Shown here one piece after another: positions 31,726-54,079 of a stretch of 64,000 nucleotides of DNA. The notes beneath the pieces are model-generated. The model was not told the DNA's origin. It saw only the letters and a list, made by a program, of their open reading frames with translations, and made no database searches. Source of the DNA: Serripes groenlandicus (taxonomy: Eukaryota; Mollusca; Bivalvia; Cardiida; Cardiidae); contig JASEVX010000006.1 of NCBI GenBank assembly GCA_031761405.1, positions 28,353,533-28,417,532 of the forward strand, given 5' to 3'. The translations under genes were made by a program, and so were the position numbers. The stretch's first letter is position 1. Each line of letters begins with the position of its first letter.

Positions 31726-31758
31726 GGGACTGAGGTAAATCATTGTGGGACAAGTGGT

Positions 31759-31987
31759 TTAACCCTTTCCCTCATACGACAATTCTGCAGCAGACGACTT
31801 TGAACATATTTTGTCAAAACATAGAAAATCTCCATAGTTGAATGGATAACCTATGACAAAAAGTGGAAAACATTGTGGCAAAATGAGAAATTGCACGTTT
31901 TGTGCAATTTCTTCTTTTGTCACTATGTTTTCAAAAAGCCGTCTGCTGCAGAGGCGTCAGAAAGCGTCTATATGAGGGAAAGGTTTA
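31759..31987 (-). mobile_element. M1 MITE, full length
   Basis: TTAA on both sides; hairpin AAATTGCACGTTTTGTGCAA. Confidence 0.88.
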
Positions 31988-32225
31988 ATGTCGGTTGCAT
32001 CAGGAAATCGATTTAAGTCTTCAATGTCAATTACCTCCGTACTAGTTTCTCTATCACTTAAAGACACACGCGTCAAACCCCGACGGTGACTTGAACTTCG
32101 TACCCCTTGGCCAGAAAGTAAACACTATCATTTGGACCAAGTTGTCAAGATTGGATTATGATCGAATGAGAAGGAGAGCACCAGGATGTTTCCATAGTTC
32201 GTCTCCTGTGAATTAAATTGATGGG

Positions 32226-32497
32226 GTTGTCAGCAACTCTCTGTCATCTCACGGCGGCCAGTTCACATATTCATGTGTTTCCTGGCTTTCTCGCACCAGT
32301 ATTCCATATAATATTATTATCAAGTAACTGTCGACTTTTTCATATAGACTGTTATAGCCCATTGGTGGATGACGAATGACGCTTGTCGCATTGACTTTTG
32401 TCAAACGGCGGAAAAGAATATTGGCCGAGCTGAGGTTCGAAATAACAAGCCCTTGATTGACAATCCGCATCACTACCGGAGCCCGGCTTGCCCAGTC
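32226..32497 (-). mobile_element. SINE, near full length
   Basis: CACGGCGGCCAGTTCACATA, body CATTGGTGGATGACGAATGA and head with GAACCTCAGCTCGGCC on the minus strand. Confidence 0.75.
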
Positions 32498-32820
32498 GAC
32501 GTGGAGGCAATACAAATCAAAACCAAAACAATATTTAATTATTATTCATTTTACATTTTATTATCAACATTTCAAATATGTTTTTGCAATGGCATAAGTT
32601 AATAGCTAAAACACTGAATAGACATTCATAATAAATCAATGAGCCACGACAGTAAAAGAACATTCAAAGGAACACATGTCTCGACTGACAGTCCCTAAAA
32701 ACTATAGTCAATTTTTAAGTCGGTGTCTCTCAGACAGACGATTTAGAAACAGAAAGCAAGAAGACGCAGAAGTGGGTTCACCATTCTACATGGAGGTAAC
32801 GCAAACAAAAGATAGCTGTC

Positions 32821-33042
32821 TTAACCCTTTCCCTCATACGACAATTATGCAGCAGACGACTTTGAACCTATTTTGTAAACAAATGGAAAATCTCCATAAT
32901 TGAATGGATAACCTATGACAAAAAGTGGAAAACATTGTGGCAAAAGTTTTGTTTTGTGCAATTTCTTCTTTTGTCACTATGTTTTCAAAAAGCCGTCTGC
33001 TGCAGAGGCGTCAGAATGCGTCTATATGAGGGAAAGGGATGA
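32821..33042 (-). mobile_element. M1 MITE
   Basis: TTAACCCTTTCCCTCATACG to GAGGGAAAGGGATGA; one hairpin arm is shortened. Confidence 0.82.
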
Positions 33043-33094
33043 TTATCCTAGTTCTAAGAGATGTATTAATATATACGTGACTCTTGTAAATATC

Positions 33095-33235
33095 CTAGCA
33101 CACTTAACGATGTTTGCCGGCCCGCCCTGTGAATGGGGGGACGACCAATACGAATGGCATCCACAGCCTGGCCCTTGTTTGGACTGTAAGATCCGGCTAA
33201 ACGGGTCTGAACGATAAGATTCAATGCAACTCATG
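33095..33235 (-). other. Short fragment related to 58.84 kb
   Basis: On the minus strand it reads YRSDPFSRILQSKQGPGCGC then HSYW; the plus strand at about 58838-58928 reads NRSDTFSGFIRLNQGSDYGC then HSYS. Probably one dispersed repeat. Confidence 0.45.
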
Positions 33236-33416
33236 AGCGCCAGAAAGTGGGCGTGGTATTGGTTTCAGACTTTTTATATATATTCTTTTATCACATGACA
33301 ATGCTTGTATCCCATGTAATATACCCATTACGTATTTCTTTATATACAACGTGTGTAAAGCTGAATATGACCTCGGCATAATTATTTGTGTGTTTCGTCA
33401 TGTGATAAAAAGAATC

Positions 33417-33558
33417 TGACATTCGTTGTCATTTCATAAACAGTTTTATTAAACTCGTCCAAGATATTTGTTATTAAGCTCGCCACAGGCTCGCTTAATA
33501 ACAAAACATCTTGAACTCGGTTAATAAAACTTTATATGAAATGACAACTCATGTCAGA
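33417..33558. repeat. Long imperfect palindrome
   Basis: GTTGTCATTTCATAAACAGT..GTTATTAAGC and GCTTAATAAC..TATATGAAATGACAAC form arms of about 60 bases around CTCGCCACAGG. A smaller inverted pair TTCTTTTATCACATGAC lies outside at 33284 and 33396. Confidence 0.8.
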
Positions 33559-33697
33559 TCCTATATATCTCGATGCAAATATAGGGGTGTGGGACCAACA
33601 TCATTTGTCCTGTCCGTCGCGATATGACTTCTATAGTTGTTGAAAGCGGCGTAACTCTAACACAATCAAAACATGTTTGCGGAAGACCAAATATATT

Positions 33698-33911
33698 TTA
33701 ACTCCTTCAGCGACAATGGCGATATTGAGCTTTTAACAAACAAAGCAGATTCAGGTGAGTCAGCTCGTAACGAGCTGTCTCACCTGAAATCAGCATTGTT
33801 TGCATTTCACTTATCAAAATATTCCAAAACACTTTTAACATGTACAAAAGAGGAGCAAGATTTCGAATATGGAATAGTCTACTTTAAACAATTCGGCGCT
33901 GAAAGAGTTAA
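33698..33911 (-). mobile_element. M2 MITE (214 bp)
   Basis: TTAA on both sides; CTCCTTCAGCG and CGCTGAAAGAG termini; hairpin CAGGTGAGTCAGCTCG/CGAGCTGTCTCACCTG in the interior. Confidence 0.85.
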
Positions 33912-34229
33912 ATCAGACAAAAACATTTCACTGTATGTATATAGCGATTGCTTATTGGAGGGACCTTTAGTTCTGGTTTTAATAAGGTTGTCTTAGCAGC
34001 CTCATCTCTAAACCAAAACCAGCATGGACTTACATGCAGTATAATCTTGGTCCACACTTTATCGTCATGTTATCTACTCCTTTTCGAATACTTTCTTAAT
34101 CTACACTAATCACAGGCATTCCGAGGTTGCTCTCCCTATACACATACGAACAAAATATGTCTTTATGATTTAACAGAGTGCATGTGAAATTTGAGCAAAC
34201 CCATTGTAGTAGTCTGAAATCAGCCATCA

Positions 34230-34513
34230 AAGTAAAACACCTGCACTTGCAGCATTCTCTTAATCTCCAAACTGTTTCGAGCTGTTGGTTAAATTCGTCC
34301 GTTCTTATGGATACAGTTGAGCGACTCTCTGTGAACACCATGCACGATTAGTTAGGATTCTGAAACTGTTGAAGCTCTTTTAACCTGGAACATCGTTGTT
34401 ATGTATTTCAACGCCTACATGAGGTTTATAATGTTCTTGTAACCAAAGGCAAAGTAAGAGCGAGGCTAACATAGTTAATGTAGCACTTCACCGTAAGTCT
34501 AAACATTTCGTGC
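34230..34513. repeat. Repeat E, second copy
   Basis: Near-identical to 24749-25031 but without neighbouring duplicated DNA, so E is an independent repeat. Confidence 0.82.
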
Positions 34514-34569
34514 TTCTGCGCCCATTTCGCACCTAACACCACAGTAATATATCTATATAAAGGTTAATT

Positions 34570-34742
34570 TTCCTAGGTCTAAAAACAATTATAGCCCCAA
34601 AACTATAAAAGTTTAATCTGTGCTCAGAATTTGTGCTGAAGTACCTGATTGGTCGAAAGCAAATTCGTTCTCCAAATGGACCAATCAGAATCAATTCTGA
34701 GCACTGAGAACGTTTTCGGAGTGTTATAGTTTCAGACCCTGG
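34570..34742. mobile_element. MITE-like inverted repeat with GGTCT/AGACC ends
   Basis: GGTCTAAAAACAATTATAG faces GTTATAGTTTCAGACC, and CTGATTGGTC faces GACCAATCAG inside. Confidence 0.55.
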
Positions 34743-34743
34743 T

Positions 34744-34922
34744 GTGTTATTCTCATACAATACTTTTGTGACAAAATGAGAAATGACTCATAAGGAGAAA
34801 ATTCTCCTTTTGCCATGATGTTTTTAACTCTATTCAATAATACTACTATGTATATTAGAGGCTTTTCATATTTTTGCAAAGATATGTTCAAAGTCGCCTG
34901 CTGCAGATGTGTTATATACACA
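34744..34922. mobile_element. M1 MITE, partial
   Basis: TTGTGACAAAATGAGAAATG, AAATTCTCCTTTTGCCATGA and GTCGCCTGCTGCAGATGTG. Confidence 0.55.
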
Positions 34923-34964
34923 AGAAATAAGAGTTATAGTAGGATAACTATCTTATTCTGATGC

Positions 34965-35160
34965 AGCAACCATGCAGAGGACTAGAGAATAGGGAGTGAA
35001 CTGGTCTTTTTCTCACATTATTTATCTTATTACTCAACCAAATCCTATGGTGTGGGTACTCAAAAGAATCGTCTCACTGAGACGATTCATTTGAGTACCA
35101 ACAACATAGGGTTTGAATGTCAAATAAGGATTTTTGCTCGTTATCTAGAGCTCAGCCCGT
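34965..35160. mobile_element. Foldback element F
   Basis: GGGTACTCAAAAGAATCGTC and its inverse around 35077 with one arm mismatch; ends AGAGGACTAGAGAATAGG and GTTATCTAGAGCTC. Confidence 0.8.
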
Positions 35161-36120
35161 GTATCCTATTATGACACATCATTAAACAAGTTGCGTGCGG
35201 CGAAAGGGGATAAATGATCTGAAAGGACAAAGAATTGTAACTTCTCACACAAGAATTTGAGTGGTGCTCCATGAAAACCAACATTAGCGTAATTATTACA
35301 CATGTGTATGCCCGTGCAACCATGATAAAGGATCCAAATGGATACTACTTTTACAAAGTTCTTGAATCCCTTTTATACGTAGTTGGGAACATTGAAGATC
35401 CTGTTCAACTTGCGCGGATGAGCATGTTAATCTGGATCTACACTGGTCGCAAATTCAACAAGGTTGTATTTCCCCGAGCGCCACTAAAATAGAAAAACAA
35501 ATGAAGTACCAAATATTTTACTACCATAACATAGTCCTGTAAATGATCCAACAGGGAGATGTATAGCATGGCCGTTATTCGCGCGCCTTTAAGAACATGA
35601 AAAATGTTCGTTATTTAGAGCTCAGACCATGTATCCTATTATGAAACATCATTAAACGAGTTGTGCGCGGCGAAAAGGGGAATATGGTTAAGCGATCAGT
35701 GACGATTCAGACAGACCTATGTAAATGGAAGTCTCATCCGAGCCTTCACTTTTAAATGATCTGAAAGGACACAGAATTGTAACTTCTCACACAAGAATTT
35801 GAGTGGTGCTTCATGAAAACCAACATTAGCGTAATTATTACACATGTGTATAAAATATGCCCGTGCAACCATGATAAAGGATCCAAATTTTACAAAGTTC
35901 TTGAATCCCTATTATACGTAGTGGGGAACATTGAACATCCTGTTCGACTTGCGCGGATGAGCATGTTAATCTGAATCTACACTGATCGCAAATTCAACAA
36001 GGTTGTATTTCCCCGAGCACCGCTAAAAAAAATGAAGTACCACATATTTTACTACCATAACATAGTCCTGTAAATGATCCAACAGGGAGATGAATAGCAT
36101 GACCATTATTTGCACGACGC
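35137..36120. repeat. Tandem duplication of ~480 bp, two copies
   Basis: 35137-35590 and 35607-36120 share GTTATCTAGAGCTCAG, GAAAACCAACATTAGCGTAA and GTTGTATTTCCCCGAGCGCC; the second has ~60 bp extra. Confidence 0.85.
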
Positions 36121-36134
36121 TATTCGGGTCTAAA

Positions 36135-36381
36135 ATTAAAACCTTTCCCACGTACAACACAATTGCTGCAGACAACTTAACATAACTCTAGGCATAACAT
36201 CGGGAAAGTCTCTTTAAATTGAAGCATTATCTTTTATTATACAAATATAGTTGACTTTTCTTTTGAAGAAAGCAGAAATTGTTTAATTTGATAACTTTTG
36301 GCTTTTGTCACAACCTTTTTATTTTCAAAGTCTTCAGCTGCAGATGCGTCAAAAAGCGTCTATATGTGTGAAAGGACTAAC
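36135..36381. mobile_element. M1 MITE, diverged
   Basis: AAACCTTTCCCACGTACAAC to GTGTGAAAGGACTAA. Confidence 0.55.
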
Positions 36382-36819
36382 ATTAAATATCGGTTGGTTT
36401 GCTTCACATGCTGGCGACATTTGTTACAGAATGATACATCCTAAGTTAGAATGAATCAGGGCAAGTAATCACATACCTTTTTTTAATTCACTCTAATTCT
36501 AAATTTGAAGAATATTCAAAATTTCAAAGAAACACACTATCTGATTCGCTTAACAAATCAGAAAATAAGTTGGTTACTTTGTGACTTAAGAATTAGAATA
36601 ATATTTAAAATGATTGTCCAATTCGAGTCCAGAGCTGATAGAAGTAAAGATATTCCAAACGTTAAAGAAGAAAATTAGTTACTTTGTGCCTAATGATTTA
36701 GAACAAGAATGATATTTATAATGAGCTGATAGAAGTACAATATCTGAGACAGGAATTCAAAGATCACATTTTGTGCAATGCAATTTGACCTATGATATAA
36801 CTGGGTCAGTAATTAACGC
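36382..36819. other. Intergenic, short repeated motifs only
   Basis: GTTACTTTGTG and AGAGCTGATAGAAGTA each occur twice; otherwise nothing is assigned. Confidence 0.3.
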
Positions 36820-37041
36820 TAACATTTCCCCCATAGTGATGCTCTTTGATGCATCTGCATCGGTTGGATTTTGAAAACATTGCCGAAGGAGATCTTGCTG
36901 TTGATGAACAATTTCTCCTTGAGCCACAATGTGTTCTAATCGTTTGAATAATTACATTTACATTTTTAGAGATTTTCAAAAGTTTTGCCTCGATGTTTCA
37001 AAGATGTCTGCTGCAGATTTATTATATGTGGGAAAGGTTTA
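36820..37041. mobile_element. M1 MITE, degenerate
   Basis: CATTTCCCCCATAGTGATGC to GTGGGAAAGGTTTA. Confidence 0.5.
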
Positions 37042-37480
37042 TAGATATTTTAACAACACCAAAGAAGTGGATAAATTCGAGCTGAAGCTTTTTGCAAGTA
37101 ACATTACATTCATATTAGAAGGATATTGAGCTAATCGGCATAATAACACTGTTATAACATTTAGCTATGACGTAATTACGTACATGTAATAAATAACACT
37201 GCCATATGGCATAAATTCATAACATAAGTACACACATATAACAATAAAATTGCTATGGCAACAGGCCATGACATAGACTCACGTAACAATGACAAAGTTA
37301 AAGCATTATACCATGACATGATTACATGTAAAACAAGATGTGTTTGTGAACAATAAAGCTTTCTAGAACTAGGTCAACGGTCAATGTCAAGGCCACAAGA
37401 AAATACATTTTGGGATAAGTTGAAATGTCTTGTCAAAAGACATACATATATACCTAACATGAAAGCTTTATCACCAATGG
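37042..37480. other. Intergenic, AT-rich
   Basis: Weakly repetitive ACATGTAA and GACATA motifs; no gene. Confidence 0.3.
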
Positions 37481-37483
37481 GAA

Positions 37484-37690
37484 AGATGTGATGGCTTAGT
37501 GGTAAGTGGTTGTCGGGCTTAAAACTGGTGTCTCGGGTTCGAACAAGCTTGCAGCTGCAATGGTGGAGTGACCGTGACCGTGCCAAGGCTCATCTCCTAA
37601 AAAAGTACTTGGTCATTCAGGATTCGTCAATAAGTGTCCATTTAACGCGATATAACTGAAATGCCTGGAAACGACGTTAAAATCAAGTAA
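37484..37690 (+). mobile_element. tRNA-derived SINE, third type
   Basis: The head has A-box GATGGCTTAGTGGTAAGTGG and B-box GGGTTCGAACAAGC; the tail is GGAAACGACGTTAAAATCAA. It is not an intact tRNA gene. Confidence 0.8.
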
Positions 37691-37754
37691 ATCCAGCGTT
37701 AAGCGATTTGGGGCGTTTATTTGCCATTGTGAACATTGAGGACTCGGATGAGCT

Positions 37755-37780
37755 GTGCACACACACACACACACACACTG
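37755..37780. repeat. (CA)n microsatellite
   Basis: About eleven CA units. Confidence 0.9.
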
Positions 37781-37883
37781 TCATTCTCACCAAAGCCTTC
37801 ACGGTCCTTTTACATGAATTATTATAGTTCAATAAGTAACTTTTGACAAAAAAAACAAAAAACAAACACTAGAAGCGTATAAT

Positions 37884-37972
37884 TTAACCCTTTCTCAATT
37901 ATAGACATTTCGTATGTTTGCCAATTTGTTTTCAAAATCGTCTGCTACAGAATTGTTGTGTGTGGGAAACGC
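37884..37972. mobile_element. M1 MITE, short derivative
   Basis: TTAACCCTTTCTCAATTATA to TGTGGGAAACG with no hairpin. Confidence 0.6.
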
Positions 37973-39920
37973 CAATGTAACTTTGAACAATTTCCAAACC
38001 ACAATGTCAACAAGACTCCAAATCGCCAGAGGCTCAGTTAAAAATGAACGAAGGCAAAACGGATTCAGTTGTAACAATGAATGGGTTAGATAACATGTTT
38101 GTAATTTAAACTGAGAGGCGCTTAAAAAGTACCACTGAGATAAAGAAATAGCGAAACATCAATAGCCGGGCGGTAACAGCACAACGTTGTTTTTAGAGTA
38201 GGTCAAATATCAATGTCAAGGACACACGATAAAATATTTCAATAGCACTAGAAAGGTTTTGTCACTAAGTATACTCATCTTAAATACATGTATGACGTGT
38301 AAAACAGTTGGGACCAATCTTAAAGGTTTTGATGAAGACATATACACGGATAAACAAGGCAGTTTCTATAAGCGCCAGAATTATAAACCCCATAGGCATA
38401 ACACACAGGACAAAACATCTCATGCCTGTGACTCATCGATTCCTGGGGTATAACATACAATTAATATATGTAGTGGTACGAATCAGATGGAACATTTTCT
38501 TATGACAAATATTAAAATGACAAAAGCATGACAAGGATTGTTACAAATATAGGTCATGTTATAAAAAGAATTTAACGCTAAAATATACTTATTTAACTAC
38601 ATTCACCAGATTATGAATATTCACTGTATTAAAACTATTATTTGCTATGGTAAAAGCTCGAAGAAATAATTTGTTTTCAGACAGATAAGAAACATTAAAG
38701 AAAACATGTTAAAAATTGCACTGCATGAGCGAACTCTCCTTTTGGACACATATTTCGTTTGCTGCAAGCAACAGTATCAAAAGAACTACCAGGGACAGGA
38801 ATTGATACATTTTTAAAATTGCAAAAAAAATCTTTTTTTCATAAAGAACATATTTTCGTATTTTTTTACATTTGTTCAATAGTAGTCTGCTGCAGATGAC
38901 CCAACAGGTCATACATTGTCATACATTGTCCAGTGGAAGAGTACAAGGAGGAAAAGGCAAACATGTTGTAATTACATACTTATTCATAAATCGGATGATC
39001 TGGAATGAAAGACGAACACTTCTTTTAGTTTCATTTATGAATAAACCCTCAATACTTGTAGTGAAACGGCTTTCTGTTGCTAACGAAAAGACCATCTGTG
39101 ACTTAATCCGAAATAGACGCATGAAAAACATACATTCAGAGAGGACCCAAACCGGAAATACGTGTTTTCATTTTCGAAAGTAGGTCAAAAATGTCGGGTT
39201 ACTATTTCCGGGGTCGATTTCAGTCAATAACCGACTGTAACAGTTATGTGATTACTACATTTATCTACCAAGCCATGGATAAACAATCTGGGATAAAAAC
39301 ACAAATAATGACATAGTACTTTGGGTAATTGTATTAATTAATGCTATTTAAATATAATCTGTAAGTCCTAGGTCAGCCGGCTGTCATTGGCCTATGTTCG
39401 GATTTACTGTAAATAGAAAGAAAAATAATGACACACTTTGACCTGCCGCATGGTGAATACCAAACGACATGAATTCATACAATGATCAGTAACATATCAG
39501 GCACGTTGCTGCGATGGATCCATGTACCGGAAGACTATCTCTCCTGTACATTAAACTGTCGCACGTTAAATACATAACAAGGTCGGTGTACGTTGTTCAA
39601 TGTACACTGAAGGGTATCTCTCATGCACAATGTACTGTCGCATGTTGATTATGTATCAATGCCAATTTACACAGACATAAAGAGTTATTAACTGACCTAT
39701 CATATACTCGACAATGACACTGTAATGTGACGGGTGTGTTTTATAGAAATATGTTAGCCGGAGGACTAATATGGTAAGCTATGTTTTCAGCTAACATTCA
39801 GCTCGACGTTCCATACATGCCTACTGAAGTAGAATCACACAGGTATTGTTTTACTTAATTCTAACCCTGGACAACAGTTTACATTGTTTGAGAAGCTCGA
39901 CCTTAAATTAGTAATTATAT
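37973..39920. other. Intergenic, downstream of gene 2
   Basis: Contains a degraded M1 at about 38690-38900 and a diverged direct repeat at 39520-39660 (ACTATCTCTCCTGTACATTA versus GGTATCTCTCATGCACAATG). No gene recognised. Confidence 0.35.
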
Positions 39921-39924
39921 TTGT

Positions 39925-40110
39925 TTGTTTGATGTTTTAATCCTTTTCCATTTATGTTTTAGATATTTCACGGCGTTATCAGTATTACTAGTCCATTTTT
40001 CTTGACACCAGCTAGAGTAGTCATATTGTCAACCCAACAATGCTGAGCACTAAGGAGAGAATGACATTACTAGACTTTTGACTCTTGTATGACCTTCAAT
40101 TCGTTCGAGC
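39925..40110 (-). mobile_element. SINE remnant, second subtype
   Basis: GTTTGATGTTTTAATCCTTT, ACGGCGTTATCAGTATTACT and TCTTGACACCAGC; head degraded. Confidence 0.45.
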
Positions 40111-40136
40111 TTTTTCAAATTTTACATTAAAATATG

Positions 40137-50296
<10,160 letters not shown>

Positions 50297-50429
50297 CTGG
50301 AAAGATACATTTTAACTTGATTATAATTTTAGATTCACGTGTAGTGTAGCTTTTGGTAGAACTCTAGAGTACCCACCCTGATTTCTCACAACTCACATGC
50401 CTATATGTGATAACGAAATGGAGACGGTA

Positions 50430-50658
50430 TAACCCAGTCCCACATATGACACATCTGCAGCAGACGAGTTCGAAAATATATTGACAAAAGCATGAAAAAT
50501 CTTCATAAATATGTGATTTATTATTAAAAAAAGAGTTGAAAACATTCAGGCCAAAGGAGAAATTGATCATCATGAGCAATTTCACCTTTGGCCACACTGT
50601 TTTCAAAAGTCGTCTGCTGCTATTGCGTCAAAATGCGTCGGCAGGTTGGAAAGTGTGA
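50430..50658. mobile_element. M1 MITE, diverged
   Basis: ATAACCCAGTCCCACATATG to GGTTGGAAAGTGTGA with hairpin AAATTGATCATCATGAGCAA. Confidence 0.6.
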
Positions 50659-50659
50659 A

Positions 50660-50860
50660 GACACCACCTTGCCTGATGCCGCTAAAATAAAACCCTTTGT
50701 AACCAATGACTTGGTTAGCTATAAATATTGAATAAGGTCACAATTCGTCTGCAGGTGGGAAAGGGTTAAGAACCCACATTGCCTGATGCCGCTAAAATAA
50801 AACCCTTTGTAACCAATGACTCGGTTAGCTATAAATATTGAATAAGGTTCGGATTAATGC
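50660..50860. repeat. Direct duplication of ~95 bp
   Basis: GCCTGATGCCGCTAAAATAA..TATTGAATAAGGT occurs at about 50673-50740 and 50779-50850. Confidence 0.8.
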
Positions 50861-51079
50861 TGATTTATTTTTCTCCGATTTGGCCAAAATCCTTCGTAAC
50901 AACAGAATCGCCAGGCCATTCATTACGAATTTCCCTTTGTCAATTCTAAACAGAGGTAACCGCTGTTAATAAGATGACATATTTAAGTCCTTTTTGAATG
51001 GAGCTAATAAATTGCCAGACCTTCAAGATCAATTGAACAGTGCCATGCCAGAACCAACCGTATGATAGTTGTAGCTGGT

Positions 51080-51291
51080 TTAACCCCTTCCCACATATGG
51101 ACGCTTTTTGACGCATCTGCAGCAGATGACGTTTGAAGACAGTGTGGCACAAACGGGAAATTTATCATAATAAGCACAATGATTTGAACTTTGTTTCATA
51201 TATTGTTTCATTTAACGAGAGTTTACAAATGTTAGCCTGTGTACTTTCTAAGATGTCTGCTGAAGATTTGTTGTATGTTGGAAATGGTTAA
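51080..51291. mobile_element. M1 MITE, diverged
   Basis: TTAACCCCTTCCCACATATG to TTGGAAATGGTTAA. Confidence 0.65.
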
Positions 51292-51484
51292 GTATTATGA
51301 GAGACATACTATTTCAGCCCGTTTATGAAAAGAGGTACACGTTGGCTTTAGTGAACATTGTAAAACCAGATCGGCTATTACTAACAGAAGGTCGTTAGAA
51401 GCGTCTGTACATGTAATTGTGTGTATAATCTGATAAATAATATGAGCCATTCCACGAGAAAACCAACATTATGGATAGAGGTAT

Positions 51485-51625
51485 AGCGTTACGATTCCTG
51501 AACAGAAAATCCATAGGAGACGAAAAGTGTCTGTCCGGGTTAGCCTGCGCGGCATGCTTAGGCTGATCCGGTGTGATACTTTACGCAGAGTCCACAATGT
51601 TGGTTTTCTCGTGGGACGGCTCATA
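51485..51625 (+). mobile_element. hAT-like element, right-half fragment
   Basis: GAACAGAAAATCCATAGGAG, GCATGCTTAGGCTGATCCGG and TGTTGGTTTTCTCGTGGGAC. Confidence 0.6.
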
Positions 51626-52021
51626 TCTGATGTACGCACTGGTCTGAATCTACACTATTCACAAATGTCAAAGTGTACGTTTTCGGATGGATCAGCTAAG
51701 GCTTATTTATTGGCAAGCATATGGTTTCGGTAACAGTATTTTTTACACACAATGTTCTAGTATATAAGTTTGTTCGTATTATTGGAGAAGTCAATGGTGG
51801 AATCTTAAAGCAGAAGTGGCGAACAATATAGAACACGATTATACGACACGTTTGTTCATGTTGATTCTGATATATATTTGTTAGCATATTTTGTTTTAAG
51901 TACCATTCCAGTATCAGTAAATGTTGCTTAAACATTAGCAAAATGAAATATCAGTTTTGTCTTTGCTTCGATTGACATGACATTTAAGCAGGTTATAGGC
52001 ATTTAGGAACGGCTACTTTGT

Positions 52022-52268
52022 ACAAAGTTTTAACGCCGATTTCAACAAATTTTCGGTTGTATTCTGGGTAAAATACCAGTACTATTGGTATATTTATCTT
52101 GACACTAGTCCGTGTGTAAAGATAACCCCACACACCAAGGAAGGAAAGCCATAATTTCGACATTTAAAGTCTTTGGTATGACCCGGCTAGAGATCGACCC
52201 CGTGATGTGCCGCACACGAGGCGGACGCTCTACCGTCCAGCCAGTTATACCGTTACACCATCCAATCA
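52022..52268 (-). mobile_element. tRNA-derived SINE, second subtype with head
   Basis: On the minus strand the head has TGGACGGTAGAGCGTCCGCC (A-box) and GGGGTCGATCTCTAGCC (B-box); tail GAAATCGGCGTTAAAAC. Confidence 0.8.
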
Positions 52269-52269
52269 G

Positions 52270-52884
52270 TTATTTGTACAAAAGCACTAAATGACAATGG
52301 TGCGTGCAAGTTAAAACAGTGCGCTCAGTCCCAATCGATGTCAATGTACTGTAGTTATAGAGACCACTTGTTCTGATTGAGCATACGATTTTTAGCTTAT
52401 ATAGGCCCATTTGATATTGTACAATATGTCGTGTACTGGGAATCTGACAGGTTCAGATACTTTCAAGAGACAGAGTTGAACACAATGAAGTACTCGTGCC
52501 ATACACTTGACTCACTGGTTATTTAATGTGCTAAGTGCATAGCACCGATACATGCGATGCCTTTTGTCATGGAAAAGACCAATTCTTGGCAACCAAGTCA
52601 GTTAAGATACTTAAAAGCATCTCAGAAATATTCGAAACTCGGAGCGGCAATTAAACCCCGGACTTCTTGATTCTCGCTAGATAATCGGGCCACTCAAAAC
52701 AATACATTTCAACTAAAAAAGTACACAACGGTCGTTATCCTCTAAAATTCCTCGGAGGACAAATGACCCCAATATTGGTAATGAAAATATAACGAAATCA
52801 ACAACGACGCTTTAATTTGGGTCACGCCATCGAAAAGAAAACCACGAGGGTCACATATCTTTAAATATTTTCAAACGAAAAATA
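52270..52884. other. Non-coding, nothing assigned
   Basis: A short segment at 52346-52450 resembles 20210-20300 (CTGATTGAGCATA, TATAGGCCCATTTGATA), so it is a dispersed repeat. Confidence 0.4.
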
Positions 52885-53032
52885 CATCCTTAGTAGACGA
52901 CTTTTGAAAATAGTGTACTAATGAGCAATTTCCCTTTTGTCACTATGATTTCATCTTAATTCAATATATATTCTCCATAGTTTTGCCTAGTTGATTGCTG
53001 TAGATTTGTGGTGTATGTGGGAACAAGTTAAT
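52885..53032. mobile_element. M1 MITE, internally deleted
   Basis: GACGACTTTTGAAAATAG and TATGTGGGAACAAGTTAA. Confidence 0.45.
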
Positions 53033-53429
53033 GGTAACCTGCATATTTAAAGTCGTTATATAGCTTGTCAGTACCAACGCAATATTTGGAAATGGTGTGG
53101 AGGAAAAACGAACAGCGAAGGCGATGACTAAACGACGCTTGACCACAAACTGATTCCAGTCAATAAGTATCACGACAAAACAACAACAACAAAAAGCTCG
53201 AATAAAATCCCGGGGATGGATATTTCGGTGTTGTGGCACATATTTCCTTAGAGCGTTTAATTGTTTTCTCGATTCGTTAATTGCTTCTTTAATTGATCTG
53301 TTATTTCAGCCACGTTTTTTTTGTTCCTTTCATTCAATACGGTCCATCGTTTTCGTGCTAGTTTCAACACTTCGTTCTTAATTAAATATTTATGTTAGGA
53401 TATGTTTGGTACAATGCCACCATTTTTAA

Positions 53430-53822
53430 CCTTTTCCCCCACATAACAAAAATATATATTATACATGAACGTTCAATAATTGTGAATAGTTGAAGACATT
53501 CTGGCAAAAAGGGGAAATTGGTTATCATCAGAAATTTTTATTTTTGCAACAATGTTTCTAGATGTCATCAGCCTCAAATTGGTTCTGTATTCTTGTTTTC
53601 ACATATTTATAAACGCATTTTGACGCATATGCAGCAGACGACTATTGAACACATTGTGGCAAAAAGGCGAAATTGCTCATGATGAGTATTTTCCCTTTTT
53701 GCCACACTGTTTTCAACTTTTTAAGAAAATTATATTTTCTTTTATAGAGAAGTTTCATATTATTGCCAATATATTTGTAATAATTTGTCCGTTCCCGATT
53801 TATTGCATGTTGGAAAGGGTAG
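53430..53822. mobile_element. Two adjacent degenerate M1 MITEs
   Basis: The first covers about 53430-53590 (CCTTTTCCCCCACATAAC). The second, 53595-53822, has GCATATGCAGCAGACGAC and hairpin AAATTGCTCATGATGAG. Confidence 0.55.
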
Positions 53823-54042
53823 GGTAAAGTACTTTACCCATTATTGATGTATTTAAAACTAGAATTCTCTGTGCTATTTGGTCCTTAACCTACTCGAAAA
53901 TTGGCGGTTAAACACATTGCAGGAATACTTTGTTTTGATTAATCTCTGACCTCTTGAGACTTTACCAGTACTCGCGCCGAGCATTTTGGGATCCGCATAC
54001 CACGAACTTGAACCTGGGACCGTTCGATCAATAGGCTATTTG

Positions 54043-54062
54043 GGTTAGGGTTAGGGTTAGGA
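54043..54062. repeat. Interstitial telomere-like (TTAGGG)3
   Basis: GGGTTAGGGTTAGGGTTAGG; three units only. Confidence 0.85.
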
Positions 54063-54079
54063 CCCGACGTTTAAGCATC

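Noticed and set aside
33673..33996. 107-residue plus-strand open frame
   Set aside because: Most of it is an M2 MITE.
38709..38912. Hydrophobic minus-strand frame (QFLSLVVLLILLLAA) that could be a membrane anchor for gene 2
   Set aside because: The region aligns with a degraded M1 MITE (GCATGAGCGAACTCTCCTTT) and no splice acceptor links it to exon g.
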